Positions 35,412 to 44,877 are shown, counted from the stretch's first letter. The stretch is 64,000 bases of DNA from Rhizobium sp. CSW-27 (GCF_018760785.1 NZ_JAHHZO010000009.1:62001-126000); one strand, 5' to 3'. The notes: generated by a model not told the origin, from the letters alone. Translations and numbers: made by a program.

Positions 35412-35423
35412 GTTTGATCAAAC
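35412..35423. promoter_or_regulatory. GntR/FCD operator candidate in the divergent promoter region
   Basis: GTTTGATCAAAC is a perfect 12-bp palindrome midway in the 83-bp gap between the transporter operon (minus) and the GntR-family regulator (plus). FadR/VanR-type regulators bind short palindromes of this form, so divergent control by the neighbouring regulator is likely. Confidence 0.65.
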
Positions 35424-35465
35424 TTTAAGCCTAAAAGAAAATCAACCGGAAAATTCGAACGGCTG

Positions 35466-36194
35466 ATGCATGAGGCAGGGATGACGGAAACACAGATGAA
35501 CAGCGTCGAGGCGCTGACGCCGGTTGGGCGGGAAACCGTGCAGGACCGCGTCTATGGCCAGTTGCGCCAGACCCTGATCAATGGCGGCTTTGCCGCCGGC
35601 GACCCCTTGCGGATCGTCGATCTCGCCGAACGGCTGCAGACCAGCACCATGCCGGTGCGCGAGGCCTTGGGCCGTCTCGTCTCCGAGCAGGCGCTGGAAG
35701 CCATGCCGAACCGCACCGTGCGCGTGCCGCTGATCACCCGCCAGCGGCTGGACGATCTGGAGCGCGCCCGCGTGCTGATCGAGGGACGCCTCGTCCAGCT
35801 GGCGCTACCGAATCTGAGCGCCGAAGACATCGCGTTCCTGAAGCAGGTCAACCACGATTGCGATCAGGCCTTCGAGGAGCACGGGCAGGACATCGGTCCC
35901 GTCACCTCGCAGTTCAACCAGCGCTTCCACTTCCACATCTACCGCGCCGCCGGCTCGCAGGTGCTGATTCCGATCGTGGAAAGCCTGTGGCTGCAATCCG
36001 GCCCGGTGGTCCGCGCCGCCGCGCAGATCCATGACGAACAGGGCGGCCTTGCCGCCACCGACCATCACTGGGCGATGATCGCGGCAATCGAGACAGGTGA
36101 TGCGGAGGCCGCCATGCAGGCGCTTGCCAACGATATCGGCCGTTCCTTCGATCTCGTCCGCGCCCGGATCGATGCCGGCGAACAGGCAGCGTGA
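35466..36194 (+). CDS. GntR-family (FCD) transcriptional regulator
   Basis: The product (242 residues from the ATG at 35466; a second ATG at 35481 is possible) has an N-terminal winged helix (TVQDRVYGQLRQTLINGGF, then RLQTSTMPVREALGRLVSEQAL) and an all-helical FCD effector domain with the metal-binding His residues (QFNQRFHFHIYRAA; DHHWAMIAAIETGD). It is divergent from the LivG-type gene and heads the plus-strand half of the locus, so it is the local regulator. Confidence 0.92.
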   Translation: MHEAGMTETQMNSVEALTPVGRETVQDRVYGQLRQTLINGGFAAGDPLRIVDLAERLQTSTMPVREALGRLVSEQALEAMPNRTVRVPLITRQRLDDLERARVLIEGRLVQLALPNLSAEDIAFLKQVNHDCDQAFEEHGQDIGPVTSQFNQRFHFHIYRAAGSQVLIPIVESLWLQSGPVVRAAAQIHDEQGGLAATDHHWAMIAAIETGDAEAAMQALANDIGRSFDLVRARIDAGEQAA

Positions 36195-36204
36195 GGAGAG
36201 CCCG

Positions 36205-36549
36205 ATGAGCAAGGATGACAGCTTTGACCTCTTCGACCTGCGCGTGGAGGTCGTGGTGCCGGAAGACGGCCCCGTCTATTGCGGCGCCAGGCCCGGCGAC
36301 TACTTCGAGCTGAAGGGCGAGATGCTGCATCTGCCGCCTGGGCAGGGCATCTCGATCTATTCGCTCGCCTCCGTGCTGCCGCTGCTCGCCGCCAAGCAGC
36401 GCCCCACGCATCCACATGACTGGATGACGACGGATGCGGACATTGCCTGCCCCGATCCGAACTGCGCGACGCGGCTGCGCATCCGCCGCACCGGGCTTCG
36501 CCGCTTCAGCCATGCCGAAACCACTGCCGTCCCCCTGAAAGAAGACTGA
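36205..36549 (+). CDS. TIGR04076 family protein
   Basis: This 114-residue cytosolic protein starts after GAGGAGAG and contains the family hallmarks: YFELKGEMLHLPPGQGISIYSLAS in the middle and CPDPNCATRLRIRR near the end, with two Cys that may bind metal. The family has no known role. It lies 10 bases after the regulator and 4 before the aldo/keto reductase gene, which links it to this catabolic locus. Confidence 0.75.
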   Translation: MSKDDSFDLFDLRVEVVVPEDGPVYCGARPGDYFELKGEMLHLPPGQGISIYSLASVLPLLAAKQRPTHPHDWMTTDADIACPDPNCATRLRIRRTGLRRFSHAETTAVPLKED

Positions 36550-36553
36550 TACC

Positions 36554-37600
36554 ATGCAACGCATCGCGCTCGCCCCCGGCTACGAAATCTCCCGCATCAT
36601 CCGCGGCGGCTGGCAACTGGCCGGCGGGCACGGCGCCGTCGATCCGGCCCTGGCCGTCGACGACATGGTGGCTTTTGCCGATGCCGGCATCACCACCTTC
36701 GACTGCGCCGATATCTATACCGGCGTCGAGGAGCTCATCGGCCGGTTCCGCCTGGCCTATCGCAACTTGCGCGGCGAAGAAGCACTCAGCCGCATTCGCG
36801 TGCACACCAAATTCGTGCCGGATCTCGCCGTGCTGCCCACCATCAGCAAGGCTTACGTGGAAGGCGTCATCGACACCTCGCTGAAGCGGCTGAACCTCGA
36901 TCGGCTGGATCTCGTGCAGTTCCACTGGTGGGCCTATGACATCGACGGCTGGCTGGAGACGGCCGGCTGGCTGAAGGAACTCCAGCAGGCCGGCAAGATC
37001 GACAAGGTCAGCGGCACCAATTTCGACAGCGACCATATCGACGCGCTCATTGCCGCCGGCATTCCGCTTGCCTCGTTGCAGCTGCAATATTCGCTGCTCG
37101 ACCGGCGGCCGGAAAAGCGCATGGTGTCGCTCGCCGCCCAGCATGATTTTGCGCTGTTTTGCTACGGCACGGTGGCCGGCGGCTTTCTCAGCGACAAATG
37201 GCTGGGCATCGCCGAGCCGCAGCACCCGCTCGAAAACCGCTCGCTCACCAAATACAAGCTGATCATCGACGATATCGGCGGCTGGGACCTGTTCCAGGCG
37301 CTGCTCGCAACACTGCGGCGCATCGCCGACCGCCACCACACCGATATCGCCACCATCGCCAGCGCCGCCATGCTGCGGCGTCCGGGCGTTGCCGCCGTCA
37401 TCGTCGGCGCGCGCAACCGCGATCATCTGGCATCAAATCTCGCCATTTCCGACATCACCCTGTCGGACAAGGATCTCTCCGATATCGAAGCCGTGATGGC
37501 CGAGGCGAAGGAGTTGGAGGGTGACGTCTACACGCTCGAACGCGACCGCAACGGACGTCACGGCAGCATCATGAAATACAATCTGAACAAAGGGGAATGA
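36554..37600 (+). CDS. Aldo/keto reductase, paralogue of the AKR-RidA reductase domain
   Basis: The 348-residue barrel has TFDCADIYTG (catalytic Asp and Tyr), RLDLVQFHWWAYD and YGTVAGGFLSDKWLG. The last two blocks are almost the same as those in the AKR-RidA protein of this locus, so the two are clear paralogues and probably act on related intermediates. It lacks the RidA domain. Its stop is 1 base before the start of the binding-protein gene. Confidence 0.88.
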   Translation: MQRIALAPGYEISRIIRGGWQLAGGHGAVDPALAVDDMVAFADAGITTFDCADIYTGVEELIGRFRLAYRNLRGEEALSRIRVHTKFVPDLAVLPTISKAYVEGVIDTSLKRLNLDRLDLVQFHWWAYDIDGWLETAGWLKELQQAGKIDKVSGTNFDSDHIDALIAAGIPLASLQLQYSLLDRRPEKRMVSLAAQHDFALFCYGTVAGGFLSDKWLGIAEPQHPLENRSLTKYKLIIDDIGGWDLFQALLATLRRIADRHHTDIATIASAAMLRRPGVAAVIVGARNRDHLASNLAISDITLSDKDLSDIEAVMAEAKELEGDVYTLERDRNGRHGSIMKYNLNKGE

Positions 37601-37601
37601 C

Positions 37602-38867
37602 ATGAAAAAACTGGTTCTTGCATCCACCATGCTGGCAGGGCTTGCCGTATCGGCCCTTCCGGCCTTCTCCGCCGATTGCGACATCACGGTCGGGGTCGTG
37701 ATGGAACTCACCGGTCCGGCCGGCGAATATGGCAAGGCGGGCGCAAAATCCGTCGAAATGGCCTTCAGGGATTTCAACGAGGCCGGTGGCGTCGGCGGCT
37801 GCAAGCTGGTGATGGACACCCGCGATAGCCAGAGCCAGGGCACGGTGGCTGTCGATCAGGCCACCCAGCTCGTCAACATCAAGAAGGTGCCGGTCATCAT
37901 CGGCGGGATCATTTCGTCGGTGTCGATCCCGATCCTGACCTCCGTCACGGCACCGGCCGGCGTCGTGCAGGTGTCGCCCGCCTCCTCTTCGCCGACCCTG
38001 ACGGCACTTGGCCGCGACGGCAAGACGAACGGCGTGTTCTTCCGCACCATCACGTCGGATGCACTGCAGGGCACGGCGGCGGCGAAATACGCCCTCGACC
38101 AGGGCCTGAAGAAGATCGCCATCATCCATGTCAACAACGATTTCGGCGTCAACATGGTGAAGGAGTTCTCCGCCGCCTATGCCAAGCTCGGGGGTACGAT
38201 CACCTCCACGACGCCCTATAACGAGAAGCAGGCGAGCTATTCGTCCGAAGCGAGTGCTGCGATGAAGGGCGATCCGGATGCGCTCTACCTCGTCAGCACG
38301 CCGGTGGACGGCGCAACGATCGCGCGCGCCTGGCTCTCCGGCGGTGGCGCCGCGAAATTCCTGCTGAATGACGGCATGAATTCCAAGGACTTCATCGAAA
38401 GCGTCGGCGCACAGTATCTGAACGACGCCTATGGCACCTCGTCCGGCACCTCACCGACGGCCTCGACCGAATATTTCAACGCCAATTACGAAAAGTTCTC
38501 GGGCGGCATCTCGCCGGGTGCTCCTGCCGCCGACCGCTCCTATGATGCCGGTGCTATCGTGGCGCTCGCCATCGCCAAGGCAGGCAAGGCGGACAGGGCG
38601 GCCATCAAGACCGCCATTTCCGAGGTAGTGGCCGAAGGCGGAACGCCGATCCATGCCGGCAAGGCGGAATTCGAAAAGGCACTGAAACTGATCAAGGAGG
38701 GCAAGCCGATCAAGTACGAAGGTGTGATAGGCCCGGTTTCCTTCGACAAATATGGCGATATCACCGGTCCGTTCCGCCTGTGGAAGATCAAGGACGGCGC
38801 GGTCACCACCATCGGCGAAATGAGCGCCGAGGAGGTCACGAAGATCAAGGCGCAGCTCGCCAACTGA
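37602..38867 (+). CDS. Periplasmic binding protein of the branched-chain amino acid-type ABC transporter
   Basis: A Sec signal (KKLVLASTMLAGLAVSALPAFSA) precedes a 421-residue LivJ-type protein: CDITVGVVMELTGPAGEYG at the start, then IIGGIISSVSIPILTSVTAPAG and VSPASSSPTL. LivJ-type proteins of soil bacteria bind amino acids, amides and many aromatic acids, so the name does not fix the ligand. It is the partner of the permeases encoded on the opposite strand; a terminator follows. Confidence 0.92.
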   Translation: MKKLVLASTMLAGLAVSALPAFSADCDITVGVVMELTGPAGEYGKAGAKSVEMAFRDFNEAGGVGGCKLVMDTRDSQSQGTVAVDQATQLVNIKKVPVIIGGIISSVSIPILTSVTAPAGVVQVSPASSSPTLTALGRDGKTNGVFFRTITSDALQGTAAAKYALDQGLKKIAIIHVNNDFGVNMVKEFSAAYAKLGGTITSTTPYNEKQASYSSEASAAMKGDPDALYLVSTPVDGATIARAWLSGGGAAKFLLNDGMNSKDFIESVGAQYLNDAYGTSSGTSPTASTEYFNANYEKFSGGISPGAPAADRSYDAGAIVALAIAKAGKADRAAIKTAISEVVAEGGTPIHAGKAEFEKALKLIKEGKPIKYEGVIGPVSFDKYGDITGPFRLWKIKDGAVTTIGEMSAEEVTKIKAQLAN

Positions 38868-38892
38868 GGCAGGCCAAGCCAGAAACCATCGA

Positions 38893-38920
38893 CCGGGGCC
38901 TTGCGGCCCCCGTTTTCTTT
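38893..38920 (+). terminator. Rho-independent terminator after the LivJ-type gene
   Basis: GGGGCC-TTGC-GGCCCC is followed by CGTTTTCTTT. It ends the plus-strand half of the AKR locus before the convergent arabinoside operon. Confidence 0.85.
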
Positions 38921-39022
38921 GCCCTGCCCTGGCGCCCCGACCCGAGAGCGCATCCGCCCGGAACCGGCATGACTGCAGGCGCCCCCATAGGCGACACCTG
39001 TGAGCAACGGGGATGCGCCGTT

Positions 39023-39850
39023 TTATCCTTTCACGCCGGACGAGATCATGATCGCCTCCGTCACGCGGCGCTGGAAGATGATATAGGTGACGATGACGGG
39101 CAGCGCCGCGAGCATGGCAACGGCCATCAGCCGCGCATAGGCAACGCCGAAGGCATCGTTGACCTGCGTGATGCCGACGGGAATGGTCATCATGTCTTCC
39201 GATGTCACCACCAGGAAGGGCCAGAAGAACGCATTCCAGACGCCGATGAAGGTGACGATTGACATGGCGGTGGTAATCCCCCAGTTGAGCGGCAGGAACA
39301 CCTTGAACAGGATGGTGTACTCGCCGCCGCCGTCCAGCACCACGGCCTCGCGCATCTCCTTCGGGACGCTGTCGAAGAACTGCTTGTAGACGATGATGAC
39401 GACCGGCGCGATGAGCTGCGGCAGGATGATGCCCGCCCAGCTGTTGATGAGGTTGAGGTCGTTCATCAGGACGAACTGGGTGACGACCAGCGTCTGCGCC
39501 GGCACCATGAAACTGCCAAGCACGATGCCATAGAGAAGTCGCCGGCCGGGAAAGCGGATCTGCGACAGCGCATAGGCGCACAGCATCGAGATCAGCACGA
39601 CGAGGACGGTCACGATCACCGCCGTGCCGATCGAGTTGACATACCACACCGTCAGCTTGGTGTTGAATATGGCATCCAGATAGGCCTTCAACTGGAACTC
39701 GTCCGGCAGGATCGAGGTGTTGCCGGCCACGTTTTCGTCGGAGCGGATCGAGGTGACGAAGGTCCAGTAGAGCGGAAAGATCCACACCAGCGCCGCCAGC
39801 AGTGTCAGCACGGTCAGAACGGTGTTTTCGATGCGCTTCATCGGGCTCAT
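39023..39850 (-). CDS. Carbohydrate ABC permease, MalG family
   Basis: The start at 39850 overlaps the stop of the MalF-type permease (ATGA); the long frame before it is only a shadow of that gene. The 275-residue protein has six membrane helices and the EAA loop KEMREAVVLDGGGEYTILFKVFLPL (in part). It is the last gene of the arabinoside operon. Confidence 0.92.
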   Translation of the reverse strand: MSPMKRIENTVLTVLTLLAALVWIFPLYWTFVTSIRSDENVAGNTSILPDEFQLKAYLDAIFNTKLTVWYVNSIGTAVIVTVLVVLISMLCAYALSQIRFPGRRLLYGIVLGSFMVPAQTLVVTQFVLMNDLNLINSWAGIILPQLIAPVVIIVYKQFFDSVPKEMREAVVLDGGGEYTILFKVFLPLNWGITTAMSIVTFIGVWNAFFWPFLVVTSEDMMTIPVGITQVNDAFGVAYARLMAVAMLAALPVIVTYIIFQRRVTEAIMISSGVKG

Positions 39851-40731
39851 GCATTTCTCCGGATGCGAAGAAGCTGGAATTGCAGGACGGAAATCACCAC
39901 GATCAGGACAAAGAGCACTGTTGCCACCGCCGAGGCATAGCCGCCATTGTTCGACTGGAAGGCCTCGCGATAGACCTTCAGCAGCAGCACATAGGACGAA
40001 TTGAACGGGCCGCCGCCACTCAGGAGATAGATCTGGTCGAAGATCTTCAGCTGCAGGATGAGCTGCAGCGTCAGCACCAGCGCGGTGACCGGCCAGAGCA
40101 GCGGCCAGGTGACGCGCGAAAACTTCTGCCAGGTGGTGGCGCCATCCAGCGCGGCCGCCTCGTAAAGCTCGGCCGGAATGTTGCGCAGGCCGGCGATGAA
40201 CAGCAGCACGTTGAAGCCGTTGGTCCACCAGATCGTCACCACCGCCACCATCGGCATCACCCAGTAGGGATTCTTGAACACGGCCACCGGCTTGCCGGCG
40301 ATCAGCGAGATGACCGGCTGCAGGATGCCGAACTGCAGGTCGAGCATCCAGGCCCAGATCTCGGTGACCACCGAAACCGGCAGAACGTAAGGCAGGAAGA
40401 AGAGGCTCATCACCACCGTCTGCCGGACACCGGAAAGCCGGCTGATGGCAAGCGCGATCAGCAGGGCGATCGCTGTCGTCGGGATCACCGTCAGAGCCAC
40501 GAAATAGGCGTTGTTCTTCAGCGAGATCGTAAACAGCCTGTCGCTGAACAGCTTCAGGTAATTGTCGAGCCCCACCCACTTTCCGCCACCGATCAGCGGC
40601 GCGTCGGTGAAGCTCATGCGCACCATTTCCAGCATGGGATAAAGAAAGAAGACGGAAAAGGTCACCACGAAGGGTGTGACCATGGTCAGGGCAATCAGCG
40701 ACTTCCTGCGCCGGTTTTCGATCATTGCCAT
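39847..40731 (-). CDS. Carbohydrate ABC permease, MalF family
   Basis: The start at 40731 is chosen because GGAGG lies 9 bases before it. The 294-residue protein has six helices and the EAA loop IPAELYEAAALDGATTWQKF. It pairs with the MalG-type subunit and is fed by the binding protein encoded 73 bp upstream. Confidence 0.92.
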   Translation of the reverse strand: MAMIENRRRKSLIALTMVTPFVVTFSVFFLYPMLEMVRMSFTDAPLIGGGKWVGLDNYLKLFSDRLFTISLKNNAYFVALTVIPTTAIALLIALAISRLSGVRQTVVMSLFFLPYVLPVSVVTEIWAWMLDLQFGILQPVISLIAGKPVAVFKNPYWVMPMVAVVTIWWTNGFNVLLFIAGLRNIPAELYEAAALDGATTWQKFSRVTWPLLWPVTALVLTLQLILQLKIFDQIYLLSGGGPFNSSYVLLLKVYREAFQSNNGGYASAVATVLFVLIVVISVLQFQLLRIRRNA

Positions 40732-40804
40732 GGTTTCGACCTCCAGCATGTCTCGGCAGATGGAAAACGCCCTCCGGCGAAGGGAACCGGAGGGCGACGG
40801 CAGA

Positions 40805-42079
40805 TCACTTGAGCTTGCCCTGCAGCTCATCCTTGATCTGCTGGACGGCATCGGCACCGCTCATATAGCCCTGAATGGCGGGGGCGATGATGTTGAGGGC
40901 GGCGTCATAGGCCGGCGAGGCAACGCCGGTGATCGTGGTCTGCGGATCGAAGGCGGCCGCCTCGGCGAGCGAGGCATAGGTCGCGTTCGGCTGCATGCCC
41001 TTGTACTCGGCACTTTCCGTCACCGGCCGATAGGCGGGAATATGACCCGCATCGGCCCAGCCGATCGCATGCTTTTCCATCCAGCCGATCACCTTCATGA
41101 CGGCGGCGCGCTTTTCGCCGGAAATCGTCTTGTCGCCCTCGTTGGGAATGGCGAAGGCATGCGAATCCGCCCAGGTGGCGCGCTTGCCCATGAAGGGCGG
41201 CACTTCCACGGCACTCCACGTGAAGCCCAGCTTGCCGCTCTTTTCCAGATCCTTGTAGGTGGGAACCTCCCACACGCCGTTCAGCTGGAACGCCGACTTT
41301 CCGGCGGAAAACAGCGCGACGGAGGCTTCATATTCGGCCTGTTCCGGCGCCCAGCCCTTTTCGCGCCAGTTGGACATGATGTCGATGACTTTTGCGGCCT
41401 TCTCGGCATTGTCGCCGGCCAGTACTTCGCCATTGGTGACAAATTCGCCGCCCTGCTGTGCGAGCAGCGTGTAGAACACACGCCAGACGCCGGCATCGCC
41501 CCCGGACTGGTAGGTGAGGGGGGTCGGAACACCCTTGTTCTTCAGCCAGGCCAGCGCCGCCTCGAAATCCGCCATGCTCTTGATACCGGTCAGCTTGCCG
41601 GCCGAATCCAGATAGGGTGAGCCCTTCAGCATGTCGGCATTGTAATAGAGAACCAGCGCGTGAATATCGAAGGGCACGGCATAGAGCTTGCCGTCATGGG
41701 TCGCGGCCTTGATCGGCGCCTCGAAGAAATCGCCGGTCTTGAGGCCGGCCTCCTCGAGATCCTTCGGGGTGATCTCGCTCAGCACCTTCTCCTCAAGGCC
41801 GAGCGGCGCGCGCGACAGATGGTAGGTCATCACGTCCGGCCCCTCACCGACGGCCGCCGCGGTGCGCACCTTGGTGTAGAAGGGCACGCCCCATTCGAGC
41901 GTGGTGCCCTTGATCTGGATGTCGGGATGTTCCTGGTTGAAGGCATTGATGAGCGCCTTCATGCGCACGCCATCGCCGCCCGACAGGAAGTCCCACCAGA
42001 TGACGTCCTGCCTGGCAAGTGCCGGCAGCGCGGCAAGGCTGAGCGCCGTGCCCAGCAGTATGGTCTTGATCAGTCGCAT
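40805..42079 (-). CDS. Sugar-binding protein of the arabinoside ABC transporter (family 1)
   Basis: The ATG at 42079 follows GGGAGGAG. A Sec signal (RLIKTILLGTALSLAALPALA) precedes a 424-residue family 1 binding protein (DVIWWDFLSGGDGVRMKALI; ALAWLKNKGVPTPLTY; FQLNGVWEVPTYKD). Gene order GH51, ATPase, binding protein, permeases indicates import of arabinose-containing oligosaccharides. Confidence 0.92.
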   Translation of the reverse strand: MRLIKTILLGTALSLAALPALARQDVIWWDFLSGGDGVRMKALINAFNQEHPDIQIKGTTLEWGVPFYTKVRTAAAVGEGPDVMTYHLSRAPLGLEEKVLSEITPKDLEEAGLKTGDFFEAPIKAATHDGKLYAVPFDIHALVLYYNADMLKGSPYLDSAGKLTGIKSMADFEAALAWLKNKGVPTPLTYQSGGDAGVWRVFYTLLAQQGGEFVTNGEVLAGDNAEKAAKVIDIMSNWREKGWAPEQAEYEASVALFSAGKSAFQLNGVWEVPTYKDLEKSGKLGFTWSAVEVPPFMGKRATWADSHAFAIPNEGDKTISGEKRAAVMKVIGWMEKHAIGWADAGHIPAYRPVTESAEYKGMQPNATYASLAEAAAFDPQTTITGVASPAYDAALNIIAPAIQGYMSGADAVQQIKDELQGKLK

Positions 42080-42113
42080 CGTTTCTCCTCCCGTTTTTCC
42101 CAAATACGACGCC

Positions 42114-42131
42114 GCCCGGTCCGATCCGGGC
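42114..42131 (-). other. Intercistronic stem-loop between ATPase and binding-protein genes
   Basis: GCCCGG and CCGGGC form a 6-bp hairpin with a 6-base loop in the 85-bp gap between the ATPase stop and the binding-protein start. No U-run follows, so it may act in processing or differential expression. Confidence 0.4.
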
Positions 42132-42164
42132 AGTCATCCCTGTTCACCGGACGCCTCCCTGCGT

Positions 42165-43235
42165 CTAGCGAAGCCTGGCACCTCCGGCATCGAAGACCAG
42201 CACGTTGCGCGGCGTGGCCGAAAGCTGCACGGTCTGGCCATCCAGCCGGTCGCGCGAACCCTGGCGCTGCACCACGATTTCCCGCCCGGTTGCCGTGCGG
42301 GCATAGAGATAGGACACGTCGCCAAGCTCCTCGGCGACCTCCACCTGCACCGGCAGACCGTTGTCGGCGATCTGCAGGTGCTCGGGCCTGACCCCGATCT
42401 CGACCGGCTGGCCGAGAGCGGCATCGCCTGCAAGCTGCGTCTCGAACCGATGGTCGCCGCCCTCCAGCCGGAGCGTCACCCGCTCGCCCTCACGGGCCTC
42501 GATGACAGCCGGCAGGAAGTTCATGGCCGGCGAGCCGATAAAGCCCGCCACGAACCGGTTGTCCGGATCGTCGTAGAGCGTCAGCGGCGCCCCGGCCTGC
42601 TGCACGACGCCGCCCTTCAGCACGAAGATCCGGTCCGCCAGCGTCATGGCTTCCACCTGATCATGGGTGACATAGATCATCGTGGCGCCGAGCTTGCGGT
42701 GCAGCCTGGTCAGTTCCAGGCGCATCTGTACCCGCAGCTCCGCATCGAGGTTGGACAGCGGTTCGTCGAACAGAAACACCTTGGGCTGGCGCACGATGGC
42801 CCGGCCGATGGCGACACGCTGGCGCTGGCCGCCCGAAAGCTGCGAGGGCTTCTTCGGAAGATGATCCTCCAGCTGCAGGATGCGCGCCGCCTCCTGCACC
42901 CGCCGGTTCACCTCCTCCTTCGGCCGGCGCGCGAGCCGCAGGCTGAAGGCCATGTTCTCGAACACGGAGAGATGCGGATAGAGCGCGTAGTTCTGGAATA
43001 CCATCGCCACCTGGCGGTCGGCGGGTTCCACCGCCGTGACATCCCGATCGTCGATGGCGATCTGGCCGCCGCTCGTCTCCTCCAGTCCCGCGATCATGCG
43101 CAGGAGCGTGGACTTGCCGCAGCCGGAGGGTCCGACGAACACGGCAAAGCTGCCCGTCGGAATCTCCATCGAAACATCCTTAAGCGCCTGGAAGCTGCCG
43201 AAGGACTTGGCGACATTTGTGAGGCGGACACCCAT
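42165..43235 (-). CDS. Carbohydrate ABC ATP-binding protein (UgpC/MsmK type)
   Basis: The 356-residue ATPase has Walker A GPSGCGKSTL, signature LSGGQRQRVAIGRAI, Walker B VFLFDEPLSNLDA and switch His in YVTHDQVEAM, then a TOBE domain (EIGVRPEHLQI). It starts 7 bases after the GH51 stop. It is a paralogue of the ATPase at 60383-61465. Confidence 0.94.
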   Translation of the reverse strand: MGVRLTNVAKSFGSFQALKDVSMEIPTGSFAVFVGPSGCGKSTLLRMIAGLEETSGGQIAIDDRDVTAVEPADRQVAMVFQNYALYPHLSVFENMAFSLRLARRPKEEVNRRVQEAARILQLEDHLPKKPSQLSGGQRQRVAIGRAIVRQPKVFLFDEPLSNLDAELRVQMRLELTRLHRKLGATMIYVTHDQVEAMTLADRIFVLKGGVVQQAGAPLTLYDDPDNRFVAGFIGSPAMNFLPAVIEAREGERVTLRLEGGDHRFETQLAGDAALGQPVEIGVRPEHLQIADNGLPVQVEVAEELGDVSYLYARTATGREIVVQRQGSRDRLDGQTVQLSATPRNVLVFDAGGARLR

Positions 43236-43242
43236 GGCCGCC

Positions 43243-44754
43243 TCACTGAACCTTCACGCGCAGCACATGATAGGAAAGCGGCGCAAGCCGGCCCTTCAGC
43301 GCACCATCCTCCACGGCAACGCCGTTGCCCGTCACGGGAACGACGCGGTCGGGTGCATCCGGACCGTTGCCGATGCGCAGATCATGGCCTTCCATGACAA
43401 GATGCAGGGAAAGCTCCGGCCTGGCGTAGCCGATCAGGCTGACATCCAGCTCGGCTGTCTCCGTGAGATGACGGTTCAGCACGAACAGCGTCACCACGCC
43501 TTCGTCCGCATTGTAGACGCCGGCCACGTCAAGATACTTCACGTCATCGGCCGTGCTGCAATCATAGGTCGGGCAATCGACGGCGACGTTCAGCGCATCG
43601 CCGCGGCCATAGAGCGAGGCGAACTGGTAGGGATAGTAGATCGTCTGGCGCCAGGCGGGACCATTCTTTTCGGCGCGGATGGGCGCAATCACGTTAACGA
43701 GCTGGGCGATGCAGGCGATGCGGACACGATCGGACCGGCGGATGAACTCGTTCAGCAGACCGGCAACGAAGAGCGCATCCTCGAAATTGTAGGTTTCCTC
43801 AAGCAGGGCAGGGGCTTCCGGCCAGTCCCAGCTCTTGATGCGCTGCCCGTCTTCCTCGCGGATATGATACCAGACGTTCCATTCGTCGAAGCAGATGCCG
43901 ACATCATTCTTGGCACGCTTCTTCGCCTTCACATAATCGATCACGCCGCCGATGGTCTGGATGTAGCGGCCGGTTTCCTCGATCTTGCCGAAATAGTTCA
44001 GCGTGTCTCGGCTGTTGTTGCCGAAATATTTGTGCAGCGAGATGTGGTCGACATTCTCGTAGCACTCCTCCAGAACCTCGCGCTCCCATTCAGGATAGGT
44101 CGGCATGCGGTCGTTCGAGCTGCCGCAGACGATGGCCTCCATGGTCGGGTCGAAGCCCTTGAAGGCCTTGGCGGTCTCGTTGGCGAGGCGGCCATATTCC
44201 ACCGCCGTTTTGTGGCCGATCTGCCAGGGGCCGTCCATCTCGTTGCCGAGGCACCACATCTTCACGCCATGCGGTTCGTTGGCGCCATGGCTGCGGCGCA
44301 GGTCGCTCAACGTCGTGCCGCCCGGGAAATTCACATATTCGAGGAAGTTGCGTGCATCATCCAGCCCGCGCGAGCCGAGGTTGACGGCAAGCATCATCTC
44401 GATGCCGGCCATGCCGGCCCACTCGGCAAACTCGTTGATGCCGATCTGGTTGGTTTCCTTGGAGCGCCAGGCAAGATCGAGACGGATCGGGCGCTGGTCG
44501 CGCGGGCCGATCCCGTCTTCCCAGCGATAGGCGGAGACGAAGTTGCCGCCGGGATAGCGAATCGCCGGGATCTTCAGGTCCTGGACAAATTTCAGCACGT
44601 CCTTGCGGAAGCCGTTCGCATCGGCTTCCGGATGGCCCGGCTCATAGATGCCGCCATAGATGGCGCGGCCCATGTGCTCGATGAAGGCAGAATACAGACG
44701 ATCGTCAATGCGCCCAATCCGGAAATCCCGGTGGACGGAAACACGCGCTTTCAT
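43243..44754 (-). CDS. Alpha-L-arabinofuranosidase, GH51
   Basis: The start at 44754 follows GGGAGGAG. The 503-residue cytoplasmic enzyme has GH51 landmarks: IRYPGGNFVSAYRWEDGIGP, the acid/base Glu172 in CLGNEMDGPWQIGHK and the nucleophile Glu291 in CFDEWNVWY. It releases arabinofuranose from short arabino-oligosaccharides after import. It heads an operon with its transporter and lies next to a regulator with matching operator candidates. Confidence 0.95.
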   Translation of the reverse strand: MKARVSVHRDFRIGRIDDRLYSAFIEHMGRAIYGGIYEPGHPEADANGFRKDVLKFVQDLKIPAIRYPGGNFVSAYRWEDGIGPRDQRPIRLDLAWRSKETNQIGINEFAEWAGMAGIEMMLAVNLGSRGLDDARNFLEYVNFPGGTTLSDLRRSHGANEPHGVKMWCLGNEMDGPWQIGHKTAVEYGRLANETAKAFKGFDPTMEAIVCGSSNDRMPTYPEWEREVLEECYENVDHISLHKYFGNNSRDTLNYFGKIEETGRYIQTIGGVIDYVKAKKRAKNDVGICFDEWNVWYHIREEDGQRIKSWDWPEAPALLEETYNFEDALFVAGLLNEFIRRSDRVRIACIAQLVNVIAPIRAEKNGPAWRQTIYYPYQFASLYGRGDALNVAVDCPTYDCSTADDVKYLDVAGVYNADEGVVTLFVLNRHLTETAELDVSLIGYARPELSLHLVMEGHDLRIGNGPDAPDRVVPVTGNGVAVEDGALKGRLAPLSYHVLRVKVQ

Positions 44755-44774
44755 AAGGTCTCCTCCCATGCAAA

Positions 44775-44799
44775 TCTGTATCGAATATTTTGGTACAGA
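44775..44799. promoter_or_regulatory. Operator candidate upstream of the arabinoside operon
   Basis: TCTGTA-N13-TACAGA is a perfect 6-bp-arm inverted repeat, 21-45 bases before the GH51 start. Its left half continues as TGTATCGAA, which recurs in the upstream region of the regulator gene (45834-45842). Confidence 0.65.
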
Positions 44800-44877
44800 C
44801 TTTATTTTGTGATATTGTTATCGGAGGTCGGCCTGATGTCAACGACTAAAATCATACTTTTGATGGATTGTCGGATT

